From Belliella pelovolcani (GTDB taxonomy: Bacteria > Bacteroidota > Bacteroidia > Cytophagales > Cyclobacteriaceae), in the NCBI RefSeq assembly GCF_900156785.1, contig NZ_FTOP01000011.1, forward strand, positions 62,001 through 126,000: a DNA stretch of 64,000 nucleotides, read 5' to 3'. The translations under genes were made by a program, and so were the position numbers. The notes beneath the pieces are model-generated. The model was not told the origin of the DNA. It ran no database searches and was given only the letters and a program-made list of their open reading frames with translations. Positions 26,180 to 34,815 of the stretch are shown here, piece after piece (the stretch's first letter is position 1; every line of letters begins with the position of its first letter).

Positions 26180-27847
26180 ATGAAAAGAACAAGAGCACAG
26201 GAATCACGAGCCGCCATTGAAAGACTATACATTACAATGAGACACCTTTTTATGAGAGGGTCTTATAAGCCTATGGGAGTTTCTGGTGAGTCGCTGGTGA
26301 GTTCACTTTTGGTGTTGAGTCCGGAGATTTATGGTCTAGTGGTGGACGAAGAAAAAATAGAATTAGATGGGCTGCTTTATGTCATGGAACGTCTACCTAG
26401 AGGAATAGAGGAATGTAGATATGTGAGATTGATCAGTCGAGAAGGTTATGAGAATTCTGATTTTCCTACATTAGTTCCTGCCAAAAGAAGAAGAAATTGC
26501 TACAGAGTAGACCATGATCAAATGTATGTAGAGATGACCAGAGGTAAGTCAGATATTTATGATATACTGACTCACCTTACCTTTCTTTATATTGAATCAG
26601 AGAAAATCAGGGCAAATTCTACAGATCATAAAGGTAGAATCAACTTGAATTGGCAGATGTTGGAGAAAATAGTAGAGAAGGAGCGAAATGGAGAAGATTT
26701 TGACAAAGAGGCTGCTTGCTCTTATCTCAGCCATATTACAGGAAGAACATTTGACGAGACCCATGTAGCAGTGAGCAAGTTTGGCCAGTCTTCAAATTCA
26801 AATAGCCTTTTCTCAATTATTTATCACTTGGGTAAATTATCTATTGACGAATTTGCTGAAGAGAAAGATAGAGAGATTTCATTTTCGGCTACGCTAAGAG
26901 AAAGAGTGGGCCATCACGTATATGGAGAGTTGTGGGCCAATAGAATCAAAAAAGTATTGGATGAAAAAGGCCTGCTAGAAAGGCCTATACATATCATCTC
27001 AGCAAATCTTCATAGCGTGGTCAACACCATCTTTGGACATCAAGCATTGGGATTGAAAAACTACGATGAAATTGAAAAAGTCGCAATGGATATCAGTGTT
27101 GGTGATAAAAAGAATAAGGGGAGAGAAATACAAGCCTTTGCTAATGCAAACGGTTTTATAGATTTACCAGATTTGTCAGGAACAAATATAGGGGCACAGC
27201 TTATTGATACTGCTCAGATGAGTAAAGATACCGTCATCCCGGGAGTTTCACTACCCAAAGACCCAAAAGCCAGACCTGTCATCGTTGTGATGGATTATGC
27301 ATTTGGAGAACAGGCTTATGAATGCTTTGATGAATTGCTGAAGCCTTATGAAAAGGACGGTAAGGTAATTCCATTGGATGTAGTTTCAGCATCAATCATG
27401 GGTAAAGCTGGAATTCTTGAAGGAAACAAAGGAGATATCATGATTCCAAGCAGTCATGTATTTGAAGGGACTGCAGATAATTACCCATTGAAAAATGAAT
27501 TTAAAAAATCAGATTTTGAAGGTTTTGGACTTGGGGTGTATGATGGCCCGATGATAACGGTATTGGGTACTTCATTGCAAAATAAAGATGTTCTGAGATA
27601 TTTTATGGAGTCCTCTTGGAAAGCATGTGGCTTAGAAATGGAAGGGGCACATTACCAGAAAGCAATCCAGTCAGCTAGTAAAATTAGAAATTCAATTAGA
27701 AAGAATGTAAAAGTCCTGTATGCATATTATGCTTCTGACAATCCTTTGGAAACAGGAAGTACTCTTGCATCTGGCGCTTTGGGAATGGAAGGTGTGAGAC
27801 CAACTTACTTGATTACTTACAAGATTCTGGAAAAAATATTTTCTTAA
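26180..27847 (+). CDS. Conserved Bacteroidota protein with nucleoside-phosphorylase-like C-terminus
   Basis: A 555-residue soluble protein without signal peptide. I know this only as a conserved unknown family (possibly DUF6909). The N-terminal ~230 residues are helical with a basic patch (PAKRRRNCYR). From about 365 on the pattern recalls the phosphorylase/AMP-nucleosidase superfamily: VIVVMDYAFGEQAYE, then MGKAGILEGNKGDIMIPSS (cf. the Gly-rich ...GDvvip turn), then GLEMEGAHY (cf. the ...dME.a ribose-binding Glu), then YYASDNP. That fold assignment is mine, by eye. It may act on a nucleoside or nucleotide. Monocistronic with a terminator. Confidence 0.9.
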   Translation: MKRTRAQESRAAIERLYITMRHLFMRGSYKPMGVSGESLVSSLLVLSPEIYGLVVDEEKIELDGLLYVMERLPRGIEECRYVRLISREGYENSDFPTLVPAKRRRNCYRVDHDQMYVEMTRGKSDIYDILTHLTFLYIESEKIRANSTDHKGRINLNWQMLEKIVEKERNGEDFDKEAACSYLSHITGRTFDETHVAVSKFGQSSNSNSLFSIIYHLGKLSIDEFAEEKDREISFSATLRERVGHHVYGELWANRIKKVLDEKGLLERPIHIISANLHSVVNTIFGHQALGLKNYDEIEKVAMDISVGDKKNKGREIQAFANANGFIDLPDLSGTNIGAQLIDTAQMSKDTVIPGVSLPKDPKARPVIVVMDYAFGEQAYECFDELLKPYEKDGKVIPLDVVSASIMGKAGILEGNKGDIMIPSSHVFEGTADNYPLKNEFKKSDFEGFGLGVYDGPMITVLGTSLQNKDVLRYFMESSWKACGLEMEGAHYQKAIQSASKIRNSIRKNVKVLYAYYASDNPLETGSTLASGALGMEGVRPTYLITYKILEKIFS

Positions 27848-27872
27848 ATTCAAAAAAATGCAATAATCATTC

Positions 27873-27905
27873 AAAGCCTGATGTGTAAATGTCAGGCTTT
27901 TAGTG
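27873..27905 (+). terminator. Intrinsic terminator
   Basis: The 9-bp stem AAAGCCTGA/TCAGGCTTT with a 10-base loop is followed by T-rich DNA, 26 bases past the stop of the 555-residue gene. The T run is short, so it may be weak. Confidence 0.65.
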
Positions 27906-28000
27906 TTTTATTTAGGGGAGTTCTATTTTTTGATTTTTGCTTGTGTCTAAAATCATCATAAAAACTGACTTTTCTCATGTTTTAGGGAGCTAAGGCATAA

Positions 28001-28008
28001 TACCTTTG
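28001..28008 (+). promoter_or_regulatory. Candidate -7 box of the YceI-porin operon
   Basis: TACCTTTG fits TAnnTTTG exactly, 25 bases before the ATG at 28033. The -33 region has only ATGTTT where TTG is expected, so the promoter may need an activator or be weak. Confidence 0.4.
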
Positions 28009-28032
28009 ATTCATAATCAAAAGCAAAAAGCC

Positions 28033-28611
28033 ATGAACAAGTTTAGCTTACAAATAATCAAAACCACACTCTTAGCAGTAATTGTCTTCTTCAACTATTC
28101 AGTATTTGCACAATCAGACTTCTCTTTAGTTTCTGGTGCAGATCTGAAAGTGACTGGAACGTCTACTTTGCATGATTGGGATATGAAATCTAGCACAGCT
28201 ACAGGTAAAGCACAGATTACTTTAGAAAATGGTAAAGTTGTCAATGTAAAAAATGTAACGATCACTATGCCTGCTGAAAGTATCAAAAGTGGTAAAAGTG
28301 GTATGGATAAAAATGCCTACACAGCATTGAAAACGAAAAACCATAAAGATGTAAAGTTTACATTGAAGGAGCTAATAGCCAAAGGGAATGGTTTCGAAGC
28401 AACGGGAGATTTTACAATTGCTGGAGTAACTAAGTCAGCAAAATTCCCAGTAACAGCAAGTGTGGCTGGTGATAAGGTCACTTTCAAAGGACAACATGAT
28501 TTCAAATTAACAGATTATAACATAGATCCTCCCACAGCTTTGATGGGAACAGTAAAAACAGGTAATGAAGTAAGTATCCATTTCAATGTCACATTCCAAC
28601 CAACAAAATAA
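28033..28611 (+). CDS. YceI-family periplasmic lipid-binding-like protein
   Basis: ATG 28033 (192 residues) gives a signal peptide ending VFAQ; the TTG at 28006 is rejected. The mature protein shows the YceI lipocalin-like barrel: LKVTGTSTLHDWDM, VTITMPAESIKSGKSGMDKN, LKTKNHKDVKFTL, GDFTIAGVTKSAKFPV and FKLTDYNIDPPTALMGTVKT. YceI members bind polyisoprenoids or related amphiphiles. Seven bases separate it from the porin gene, and a shorter YceI-like protein follows that, so all three are probably one operon. Confidence 0.93.
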   Translation: MNKFSLQIIKTTLLAVIVFFNYSVFAQSDFSLVSGADLKVTGTSTLHDWDMKSSTATGKAQITLENGKVVNVKNVTITMPAESIKSGKSGMDKNAYTALKTKNHKDVKFTLKELIAKGNGFEATGDFTIAGVTKSAKFPVTASVAGDKVTFKGQHDFKLTDYNIDPPTALMGTVKTGNEVSIHFNVTFQPTK

Positions 28612-28618
28612 TTAAATT

Positions 28619-29884
28619 ATGAAAAAGTACATCCTTTCCCTAATTGCTATCGCAGGCTTATCAGCCGCTACGATGGCCCAAGGACTCCAAAGAGATATGC
28701 AATTCTGGAGATCCTATGATCAAAGAGGTATCAATGTTTTCGAAACAGGAAAAGCAGATACAGTTGAATTTGATGGAATCAAAGTAAGAGTTGGAGGTCA
28801 CTTCACTCAGCAATTCCAAAGCTTAAGCCACAGTAATGCAGCAGGTTCCCCAGCTCTTATCGAAATCGGTGCAGGTACTAACTTAGCTACAGCAAACTTG
28901 AACATCGATGTTGCCTTGGCAGATGGTGTGAGATTGAACTTGGTGACTTATCTTTCTTCTAGACACCACCCTGAAACTTGGGTGAAAGGCGGATTCTTGC
29001 AAGTAGATAAATTAGGTTTCTTGGGAATCGGTAATACAGATTGGTTTGACAAGTACCTGACAGTGAGAGTCGGTCACATGGAGATCAATTATGGTGATGC
29101 CCACTTCAGAAGATCAGATAACGGTAATGCGATGTACAACCCATTCATAGGTAACTATATCATGGATGCATTTACTACAGAAGTTGGTGGGGAAGTATTC
29201 TATCAAAATAACGGTTTCTTAGCAATGGTTGGCGTAACAGGTGGTGAGATTCAAGGAGGGGTGACAAGACCAGATGACAGAAAGTTAAACTTCCTAGGTA
29301 AAGTTGGTTATGATAAATATGTCACTGATGATATCAGAGTAAGATTGACGGGGTCTATTTACTCTACATCAGGATCTGCAAGAAATACCCTATGGGGTGG
29401 TGACAGAGCAGGATCTAGATATTACTTGGTAATGGATCCAGTAGGAGCTACTACAGCAGCAAACTTTACTTCAGGTAGGTTCAACCCTAATCAAACTGAC
29501 AATATCACAGCTATGGTATTCAACCCATTTGTGAAAATCAAAGGCTTGGAATTATTTGGAAACTTTGAGCAATCAAAAGGTAAAGCTGCGAACGAGCAGA
29601 CTGACAGAAGTTGGAACCAAATCGGAGCTGATGCTGTCTACAGAATAGGCGTAAAAGAGAATGTTTACCTTGCTGCAAGATACAATAAAGTAAGTGGTGA
29701 GTTAACGGGTGGTAGAGATGTGAGCATCGATAGAGTTCAGATAGGCGGTGGTTGGTTTGTTACCAAAAATATCCTAGCTAAGCTCGAATATGTAAACCAA
29801 AACTACAATGACTTCGCTGTTGGAGATATCAGAAATGGAGGTAGATTCAATGGCCTAATGATAGAAGGTGTCATAGGATTCTAA
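28619..29884 (+). CDS. Outer-membrane porin-like beta-barrel protein
   Basis: The product has 421 residues with a signal peptide ending TMAQG. The mature protein is a run of amphipathic strands: VRVGGHFTQQFQSL, ATANLNIDVALADGVRLNLV, KYLTVRVGHMEINYGDAHF, GFLAMVGVTGGEI, IRVRLTGSIYSTS, VYLAARYNKVSGEL, LAKLEYVNQNYNDF, ending with an aromatic C-terminus (IEGVIGF), the classic barrel end. It resembles Bacteroidota porins of about 400 residues. Flanked by two YceI-type genes, it may exchange an amphiphilic or lipid-like substrate with them; that is inferred. Confidence 0.92.
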   Translation: MKKYILSLIAIAGLSAATMAQGLQRDMQFWRSYDQRGINVFETGKADTVEFDGIKVRVGGHFTQQFQSLSHSNAAGSPALIEIGAGTNLATANLNIDVALADGVRLNLVTYLSSRHHPETWVKGGFLQVDKLGFLGIGNTDWFDKYLTVRVGHMEINYGDAHFRRSDNGNAMYNPFIGNYIMDAFTTEVGGEVFYQNNGFLAMVGVTGGEIQGGVTRPDDRKLNFLGKVGYDKYVTDDIRVRLTGSIYSTSGSARNTLWGGDRAGSRYYLVMDPVGATTAANFTSGRFNPNQTDNITAMVFNPFVKIKGLELFGNFEQSKGKAANEQTDRSWNQIGADAVYRIGVKENVYLAARYNKVSGELTGGRDVSIDRVQIGGGWFVTKNILAKLEYVNQNYNDFAVGDIRNGGRFNGLMIEGVIGF

Positions 29885-29897
29885 ATTAAAAATAATC

Positions 29898-30419
29898 ATG
29901 CGTGTCCTTATAGCATTGATTCTCGTACTTAGTCACATCGTTCCTTCTGAAAAGGAACTGATCATCAAGGAAAAGGTCATCACCGTACAAGGTCAGACCT
30001 CTTTGGGAAGCTTCAAATGTGACTATCTGAATCAAGGTTTTAAGGACACGCTTTTTGTTAATAGTGCCAAAAGCCAAAAGCCAATTGTTTTTGACATTCC
30101 AGTTCAGGAGTTTGGCTGTGGTAATTTTTTACTAAATAAAGACTTTAGAAAGACAATTAAAGCTGATGAGTATCCACATGCTAAGGTTCGAGTAAATAAC
30201 TTGAAATTAAAAGGCAAGGACTATACATGTGACGTAATCGTCAATATTGTAGGTAAAAGATTGGAATACAAAAGCTTAGATCTTACCAATGGAGGGAATC
30301 AACTCAAAGGTAACATTATCCTTAATTTCGATGAACTAGACCTAAGTCCTCCAAAAAAACTTGGTGGCTTAATCAAAGTCGAAGAGCAACTAGCTTTAGA
30401 AATAAAACTTGGATTCTAA
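29898..30419 (+). CDS. Short divergent YceI-like secreted protein
   Basis: The product has 173 residues with a hydrophobic N-terminus that may be a signal peptide (cut around SHIVPSEK). It keeps the YceI outline: KVITVQGQTSLGSFKCDY at the start (cf. VTGTSTLHDW), FDIPVQEFGCGNFLLNKDFR, IKADEYPHAKVRVNNLKL (cf. LKTKNHKDVKFTL) and CDVIVNIVGKR. Three cysteines (FKCDY, FGCGN, YTCDV) are absent from the paralogue. It starts 13 bases after the porin gene. Its stop is two bases from the stop of the convergent argH. Confidence 0.85.
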   Translation: MRVLIALILVLSHIVPSEKELIIKEKVITVQGQTSLGSFKCDYLNQGFKDTLFVNSAKSQKPIVFDIPVQEFGCGNFLLNKDFRKTIKADEYPHAKVRVNNLKLKGKDYTCDVIVNIVGKRLEYKSLDLTNGGNQLKGNIILNFDELDLSPPKKLGGLIKVEEQLALEIKLGF

Positions 30420-30421
30420 CC

Positions 30422-31765
30422 TTATGTGGTAGAACCCAATAGTTTGATATACGCCTTATTTACTTTTTCAAAATCAAATTTTTCGATGACTGCTCCCATT
30501 TTGGCACTGATGTCATCCACACAAAGATTTCCTATGCTTCCTTCATGTGTATGGTTTACTTGTTCTTGATTCGGATTGAAGTCATCCTTTTCTATATCCA
30601 TTCCAACCTTTTTGTAGGCATCTCTAAACGGTACACCTTTCAAAACAAGTTCATTCACTACTTCTACTGAGAACACATGCTTGTAAAATGAATCTTTGAG
30701 AATTTCAGGTTTGATTTTGATTTCTTTGAGCATGAGACTAGTCATGTTGATACATGATATCAATGATTCCAAGCCTGGAAAAATATGTTCTTTTAATAGT
30801 TGCAGATCACGGTGATAGCCTGTAGTTGTATTGGTGAGTATTAAGGTGATAGCTTGAGGGATATTTTGAATTTGATTTGTTTTGGCTCTGATCAATTCGA
30901 ATACATCTGGATTCTTTTTGTGAGGCATGATGCTACTCCCGGTAGTCAGTTCATCGGGAAAAGAAATGAACCCAAAGTGCTGATTCATAAATAGACAAAT
31001 GTCCGCAGCCATCCGATTTAATGTACCTGCCAAGCCTGCCATTGCAAAGGAAAGTGTTTTCTCTGTTTTTCCACGGCTGTTTTGTGCGTTGATCACATTA
31101 TGATGGAGATCATCAAAGCCCAGTAATTTAGTAGTCATATTTCTATCCAAGGGAAATGAAGATCCGTAACCTGCTGCTGAACCCAATGGGTTTTTGTCTG
31201 CCAATTTGTAAGCTGTAAGCACTAGTTCAAGATCTTCTGCCAGTCCCTCAGCAAAAGACCCAAACCACAATCCAAAGGAAGAAGGCATAGCAAGTTGTGT
31301 ATGGGTATAGCCTGGCATCAAGTCTGATTGATGCTTTTTTGATAGTTTTTGGAGTAGATCAAATAATTCTTTTGACGCTTCTACTAATTCACGAATGGCT
31401 GCCCTGTAGTAAAGTTTTAGATCAACCAAGACTTGATCATTACGAGACCTTCCACTATGTAGTTTCTTGCCAACTTCTCCATATCTTTCTGTCAACAAGA
31501 ACTCCACTTGAGAGTGCACATCTTCCACCCCTTCTTGGATGTCAAATTGACCTTTTTCTATTTCTAGATAGATTTCTTTCAATCCTTTCAAAAGTAAACT
31601 TAATTCTTCTTTGCTTAAGAGGTCTATTTTCTCAAGCATAATAGCATGTGCCATTGAACCTAGTACATCAAAAGGAGCTAAAAGTATGTCAAATTCAGGA
31701 TCTCTGCCAATTGTGAATTGTTCGACTTCTTTGCTGCTCGTTTTATCTTTTTGCCAAAGCTTCAT
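30422..31765 (-). CDS. argH: Argininosuccinate lyase
   Basis: Cleaves argininosuccinate to arginine and fumarate, the last step of arginine synthesis. The 447 residues carry the fumarase/aspartase signature GSSIMPHKKNPD, the substrate-binding HSGRSRNDQV and GYTHTQLAMP. It is the last gene of the arginine operon, 12 bases after the M20 deacylase. No terminator lies between its stop and the convergent YceI-like gene, so the transcripts probably run into each other. Confidence 0.96.
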   Translation of the reverse strand: MKLWQKDKTSSKEVEQFTIGRDPEFDILLAPFDVLGSMAHAIMLEKIDLLSKEELSLLLKGLKEIYLEIEKGQFDIQEGVEDVHSQVEFLLTERYGEVGKKLHSGRSRNDQVLVDLKLYYRAAIRELVEASKELFDLLQKLSKKHQSDLMPGYTHTQLAMPSSFGLWFGSFAEGLAEDLELVLTAYKLADKNPLGSAAGYGSSFPLDRNMTTKLLGFDDLHHNVINAQNSRGKTEKTLSFAMAGLAGTLNRMAADICLFMNQHFGFISFPDELTTGSSIMPHKKNPDVFELIRAKTNQIQNIPQAITLILTNTTTGYHRDLQLLKEHIFPGLESLISCINMTSLMLKEIKIKPEILKDSFYKHVFSVEVVNELVLKGVPFRDAYKKVGMDIEKDDFNPNQEQVNHTHEGSIGNLCVDDISAKMGAVIEKFDFEKVNKAYIKLLGSTT

Positions 31766-31777
31766 GAGGTATTTAAG

Positions 31778-32842
31778 TTATGCTGTTTGAAAGTATTGAT
31801 TGAGTAACTTGATGTATGAATTGATTCCGGATTCTATCTCGGATAAGTAGATGAATTCATCAGCTGAATGTGACCGAGCTGAATCTCCAGGCCCTATTTT
31901 TAGCGAAGGAAAAGGCATCAAGGCTTGATCTGATAGTGTAGGGCTCCCGTACTGACTGATGTTCAATGTTTTTAAAACTTTTAAAATTCGATGATTATCA
32001 GGGATTTTGGAAGAGTTAAGTCTTAATGATCTAGGTACTAGATTGGCTTTAAGCTTAGGAGTTATTTCTTCCAATGCTTCTTCAAGAGAGTAGGCATCAG
32101 TAACTCTTACATCCAGCGTATAATTACAAGTATCGGGTATAACATTATGCTGTGTTCCAGCTTGTATTAACGTAGCTGTAATTTTTGTTTTGCCTAAGTA
32201 TTTTGACTCTCGTTCAAATTGGTAGTTCTGAATAAATAGTAAATCATCGAGTGCCTCGTAGATTGCATTTACACCTTCTTCTCTAGCGGCATGACCGGCT
32301 TTTCCTTTGACAGTTGCATCTACTACGAGAAGGCCTTTTTCTGCTACTGCTGCTTCCATCTGAGTAGGTTCTCCTACAATTGCTAGATCGATCTTAGGAA
32401 GCAAATTCAAAATGCTCTCAACACCATTTTTACCTGAAATCTCTTCCTCAGCAGTAGCTGCTAAGATCAGGTTGTATGAACAGTCTTGGTAATAAAAATG
32501 AAGGAAAGTAGCGATCAAAGCAACAAGGCATCCACCTGCATCATTACTTCCTAATCCATATAATTTCCCCAAATCTACCTGAGGATTGAAAGGGTCTCTG
32601 GTATAGCCGGAATTAGGCTTGACAGTATCATGGTGTGAGTTTAACAGTATCGTAGGCTTGGAGTCGTCAAAGAACTTGTTTTTAACAAGTATATTATTTT
32701 GAGACCTAACTACAGGTATTTTTCTTTGTTGGAAAAAATTATTTAAAATATCAGCTGTTTGGTCCTCTTCTTTACTGAAAGAGGGTGTTTTGATAAGTTC
32801 CTTGAGGAGGTCTATAGCTGCATGATAATCTGGAGAAGCCAC
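31778..32842 (-). CDS. argE: M20-family N-acyl-ornithine/citrulline deacylase (ArgE/DapE-like)
   Basis: The product has 354 residues starting at GTG (stop TAG lies two codons upstream, so no ATG is possible). The M20 zinc ligands and catalytic residues are in order: LLNSHHDTV (His/Asp), GLGSNDAGG (Asp), AATAEEEISG (Glu pair), VGEPTQ and HSADEF (His). As carbamoylation in this pathway acts on N-acylornithine, the enzyme most likely removes the acyl group from N-acyl-citrulline, a step shown for related Bacteroides/Xanthomonas systems; the specificity here is inferred from the operon. Confidence 0.93.
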   Translation of the reverse strand: MASPDYHAAIDLLKELIKTPSFSKEEDQTADILNNFFQQRKIPVVRSQNNILVKNKFFDDSKPTILLNSHHDTVKPNSGYTRDPFNPQVDLGKLYGLGSNDAGGCLVALIATFLHFYYQDCSYNLILAATAEEEISGKNGVESILNLLPKIDLAIVGEPTQMEAAVAEKGLLVVDATVKGKAGHAAREEGVNAIYEALDDLLFIQNYQFERESKYLGKTKITATLIQAGTQHNVIPDTCNYTLDVRVTDAYSLEEALEEITPKLKANLVPRSLRLNSSKIPDNHRILKVLKTLNISQYGSPTLSDQALMPFPSLKIGPGDSARSHSADEFIYLSEIESGINSYIKLLNQYFQTA

Positions 32843-32922
32843 GTTCTAACTTAAAATTTTAATGATATTTTACTTCAATTATTGATGTTGGTAATCTATT
32901 TTAAATAATTGAAATTCAATTA

Positions 32923-33723
32923 TTAATAAAGATCATATTTGTGACTTTCTATCATAGTGCCAGATACTTTACCTTTGGCAGCAAGTAGCAAATTTTCAGC
33001 TTTTCCAATCCACACCAGATTGACACCTTTTTTCAAAGCAGAGAAAGCATTATCCAATTTTGGGATCATACCGGAATGGATTACATTTTCTTGTTTGAGT
33101 TCTTGATAGATGTCATCATTGATCAATGGGATAATTGAGTCATCATTTTTTTCATCGATTAGAACTCCCGCTTTATTGAAACAATAATAGAGATTGATTC
33201 TGTGTTTTCCTGAAAGCGCTACTGCCATTTCAGAAGCGATACCATCTGCGTTTGTATTGAGGAGTTGTCCTTTTTTATCGTGAGTGATGGCACTGATTAC
33301 AGGAATTATATCTTGATCCAATAAGTTTTCGAGAAGGTCTGTATTGATGGTTTTGATATCACCAACAAAACCATAATCTATCTTTTTTACAGGACGTTTT
33401 TTGGATTGAATCAAGTTGCCATCAGCCCCAGTCATTCCCAATGCATTTTGTTTTAATTTTTGAAGTTTTGCTACTATCTGCTTATTGATCAATCCAGCAT
33501 ATACCATTGTGACGATGTCTAAGGTGTCTTTGTCGGTGATTCTTCTGCCATCGATCATTTCTGGCATGACTCCGAGGCTTTCTCCAAATTTTGACGCAAG
33601 TACTCCACCGCCATGCACTAGGATTTTTTTTCCTGGAAATCTTGAAAATAGAAAAAGGAATTCTTCAAGTTTTTCGGGGTAATCAATGACATTTCCGCCA
33701 ATTTTGATAATACTGATATTCAT
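32923..33723 (-). CDS. argB: N-acetylglutamate (N-acylglutamate) kinase
   Basis: Phosphorylates N-acylglutamate at the gamma-carboxyl with ATP. The 266 residues belong to the amino-acid kinase fold: KIGGNVID (ATP-binding Lys), LVHGGGVLASKFGE (Gly-rich substrate loop), ADGNLIQSKK, LLNTNADGIASEMA and SGMIPKLDNA. It lies 29 bases after argF' and 80 bases before argE. In Bacteroidota the acyl group may be acetyl or succinyl; the sequence does not decide. Confidence 0.95.
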   Translation of the reverse strand: MNISIIKIGGNVIDYPEKLEEFLFLFSRFPGKKILVHGGGVLASKFGESLGVMPEMIDGRRITDKDTLDIVTMVYAGLINKQIVAKLQKLKQNALGMTGADGNLIQSKKRPVKKIDYGFVGDIKTINTDLLENLLDQDIIPVISAITHDKKGQLLNTNADGIASEMAVALSGKHRINLYYCFNKAGVLIDEKNDDSIIPLINDDIYQELKQENVIHSGMIPKLDNAFSALKKGVNLVWIGKAENLLLAAKGKVSGTMIESHKYDLY

Positions 33724-33752
33724 GGTGTTAATAGGTTTGTTAGGTTTGGTTA

Positions 33753-34697
33753 TTATTCAATGATCATGCTAAGCACTGCTTGTGCTGCATAAATTCTATT
33801 TTCAGCTTGTTTTTGAACAAGGCTTCTTTGTCCATCTAAAACTTCATCTGATAGTTCTACATTTCTCCTAACAGGGAGACAATGCATAACTTTTGCACCT
33901 GAGGCATTTTTGAAATGTGACTCTCTAAGCATCCAATCAGGGTCAGTTGTATGAATTTTCCCATAGTCATTGAAAGCCGACCAGTTCTTGACATAAACGA
34001 AATCAGCTCCCACTAGAGCTTTATTCTGATCATATTCGATAGTGGCTCCCTTCGTGAATTTTTCATCTAATTCATAGCCTTCTGGATGTGTTATAGTTAA
34101 GTCATAATCACATCCCACTGCCCATTCTGCAAAAGAATTGGCTACTGCATGTGGAATAGCTTTGATATGTGGAGCCCATGTGAGCACCACTTTTGGTTTG
34201 ACACCAGATAGCATGTGCTCTTGAATGGTTACCATATCTGCAAGACTCTGTAGAGGATGCCTTATGGCACTTTCTAAAGAGACAACTGGAATTCCTGAGT
34301 ACTTTATGAATTGATTGAAGATATAATCTTCAGTATCTTCTTTTTTGTCAACCAGTGATGGGAAGGCTCTTACTGCAAGAACATCGAAGTATGTCCCTAA
34401 AACAGCGGCAGCATCTTTGATATGTTCTACAGTACCTTTATTCATGATGGCACCCTCCTTCATTTCAAGTGCCCAGCCTTCTTTATCCATATTCATGACT
34501 ATGGCTTCCATACCAAGATTCATTGCCGCTATTTGGGTACTAGCCCTGGTTCTCAATGAAGGGTTCAAAAAAATACAGCCTACACGCTTTCCTAAACCTT
34601 TTGATATATCAATCCTAGGGTTATTTTTATAAGCTAGAGCTTTCTCGATCAATCGATCTGCTAAGGATTTATTTTCGAATTGGGTGAAATGCTTCAT
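33753..34697 (-). CDS. argF': N-acetyl/N-succinyl-ornithine carbamoyltransferase
   Basis: Transfers carbamoyl phosphate to an N-acylated ornithine, giving N-acyl-citrulline. The 314 residues keep the transcarbamylase marks in variant form: NPSLRTRASTQ in place of STRTR, HPLQSLADM (HPxQ) and the C-terminal HCLPVRRN (Cys-Leu-Pro). The S-L-R-T-R form and an operon lacking a classical argF indicate the ArgF' branch. B. fragilis uses the succinylated and Xanthomonas the acetylated substrate; the discriminating loop cannot be judged safely by eye. Confidence 0.92.
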   Translation of the reverse strand: MKHFTQFENKSLADRLIEKALAYKNNPRIDISKGLGKRVGCIFLNPSLRTRASTQIAAMNLGMEAIVMNMDKEGWALEMKEGAIMNKGTVEHIKDAAAVLGTYFDVLAVRAFPSLVDKKEDTEDYIFNQFIKYSGIPVVSLESAIRHPLQSLADMVTIQEHMLSGVKPKVVLTWAPHIKAIPHAVANSFAEWAVGCDYDLTITHPEGYELDEKFTKGATIEYDQNKALVGADFVYVKNWSAFNDYGKIHTTDPDWMLRESHFKNASGAKVMHCLPVRRNVELSDEVLDGQRSLVQKQAENRIYAAQAVLSMIIE

Positions 34698-34815
34698 GAT
34701 AGTGATACTACTTGTGAAAAGAAGGAGGTTAGGTTGTTTAGAGAAGTTTTTTCAGCTCAGATGAAATAATATTTCAATGAATGTGAATTTGCTGAATAGA
34801 ATTATTGGTAATGAT

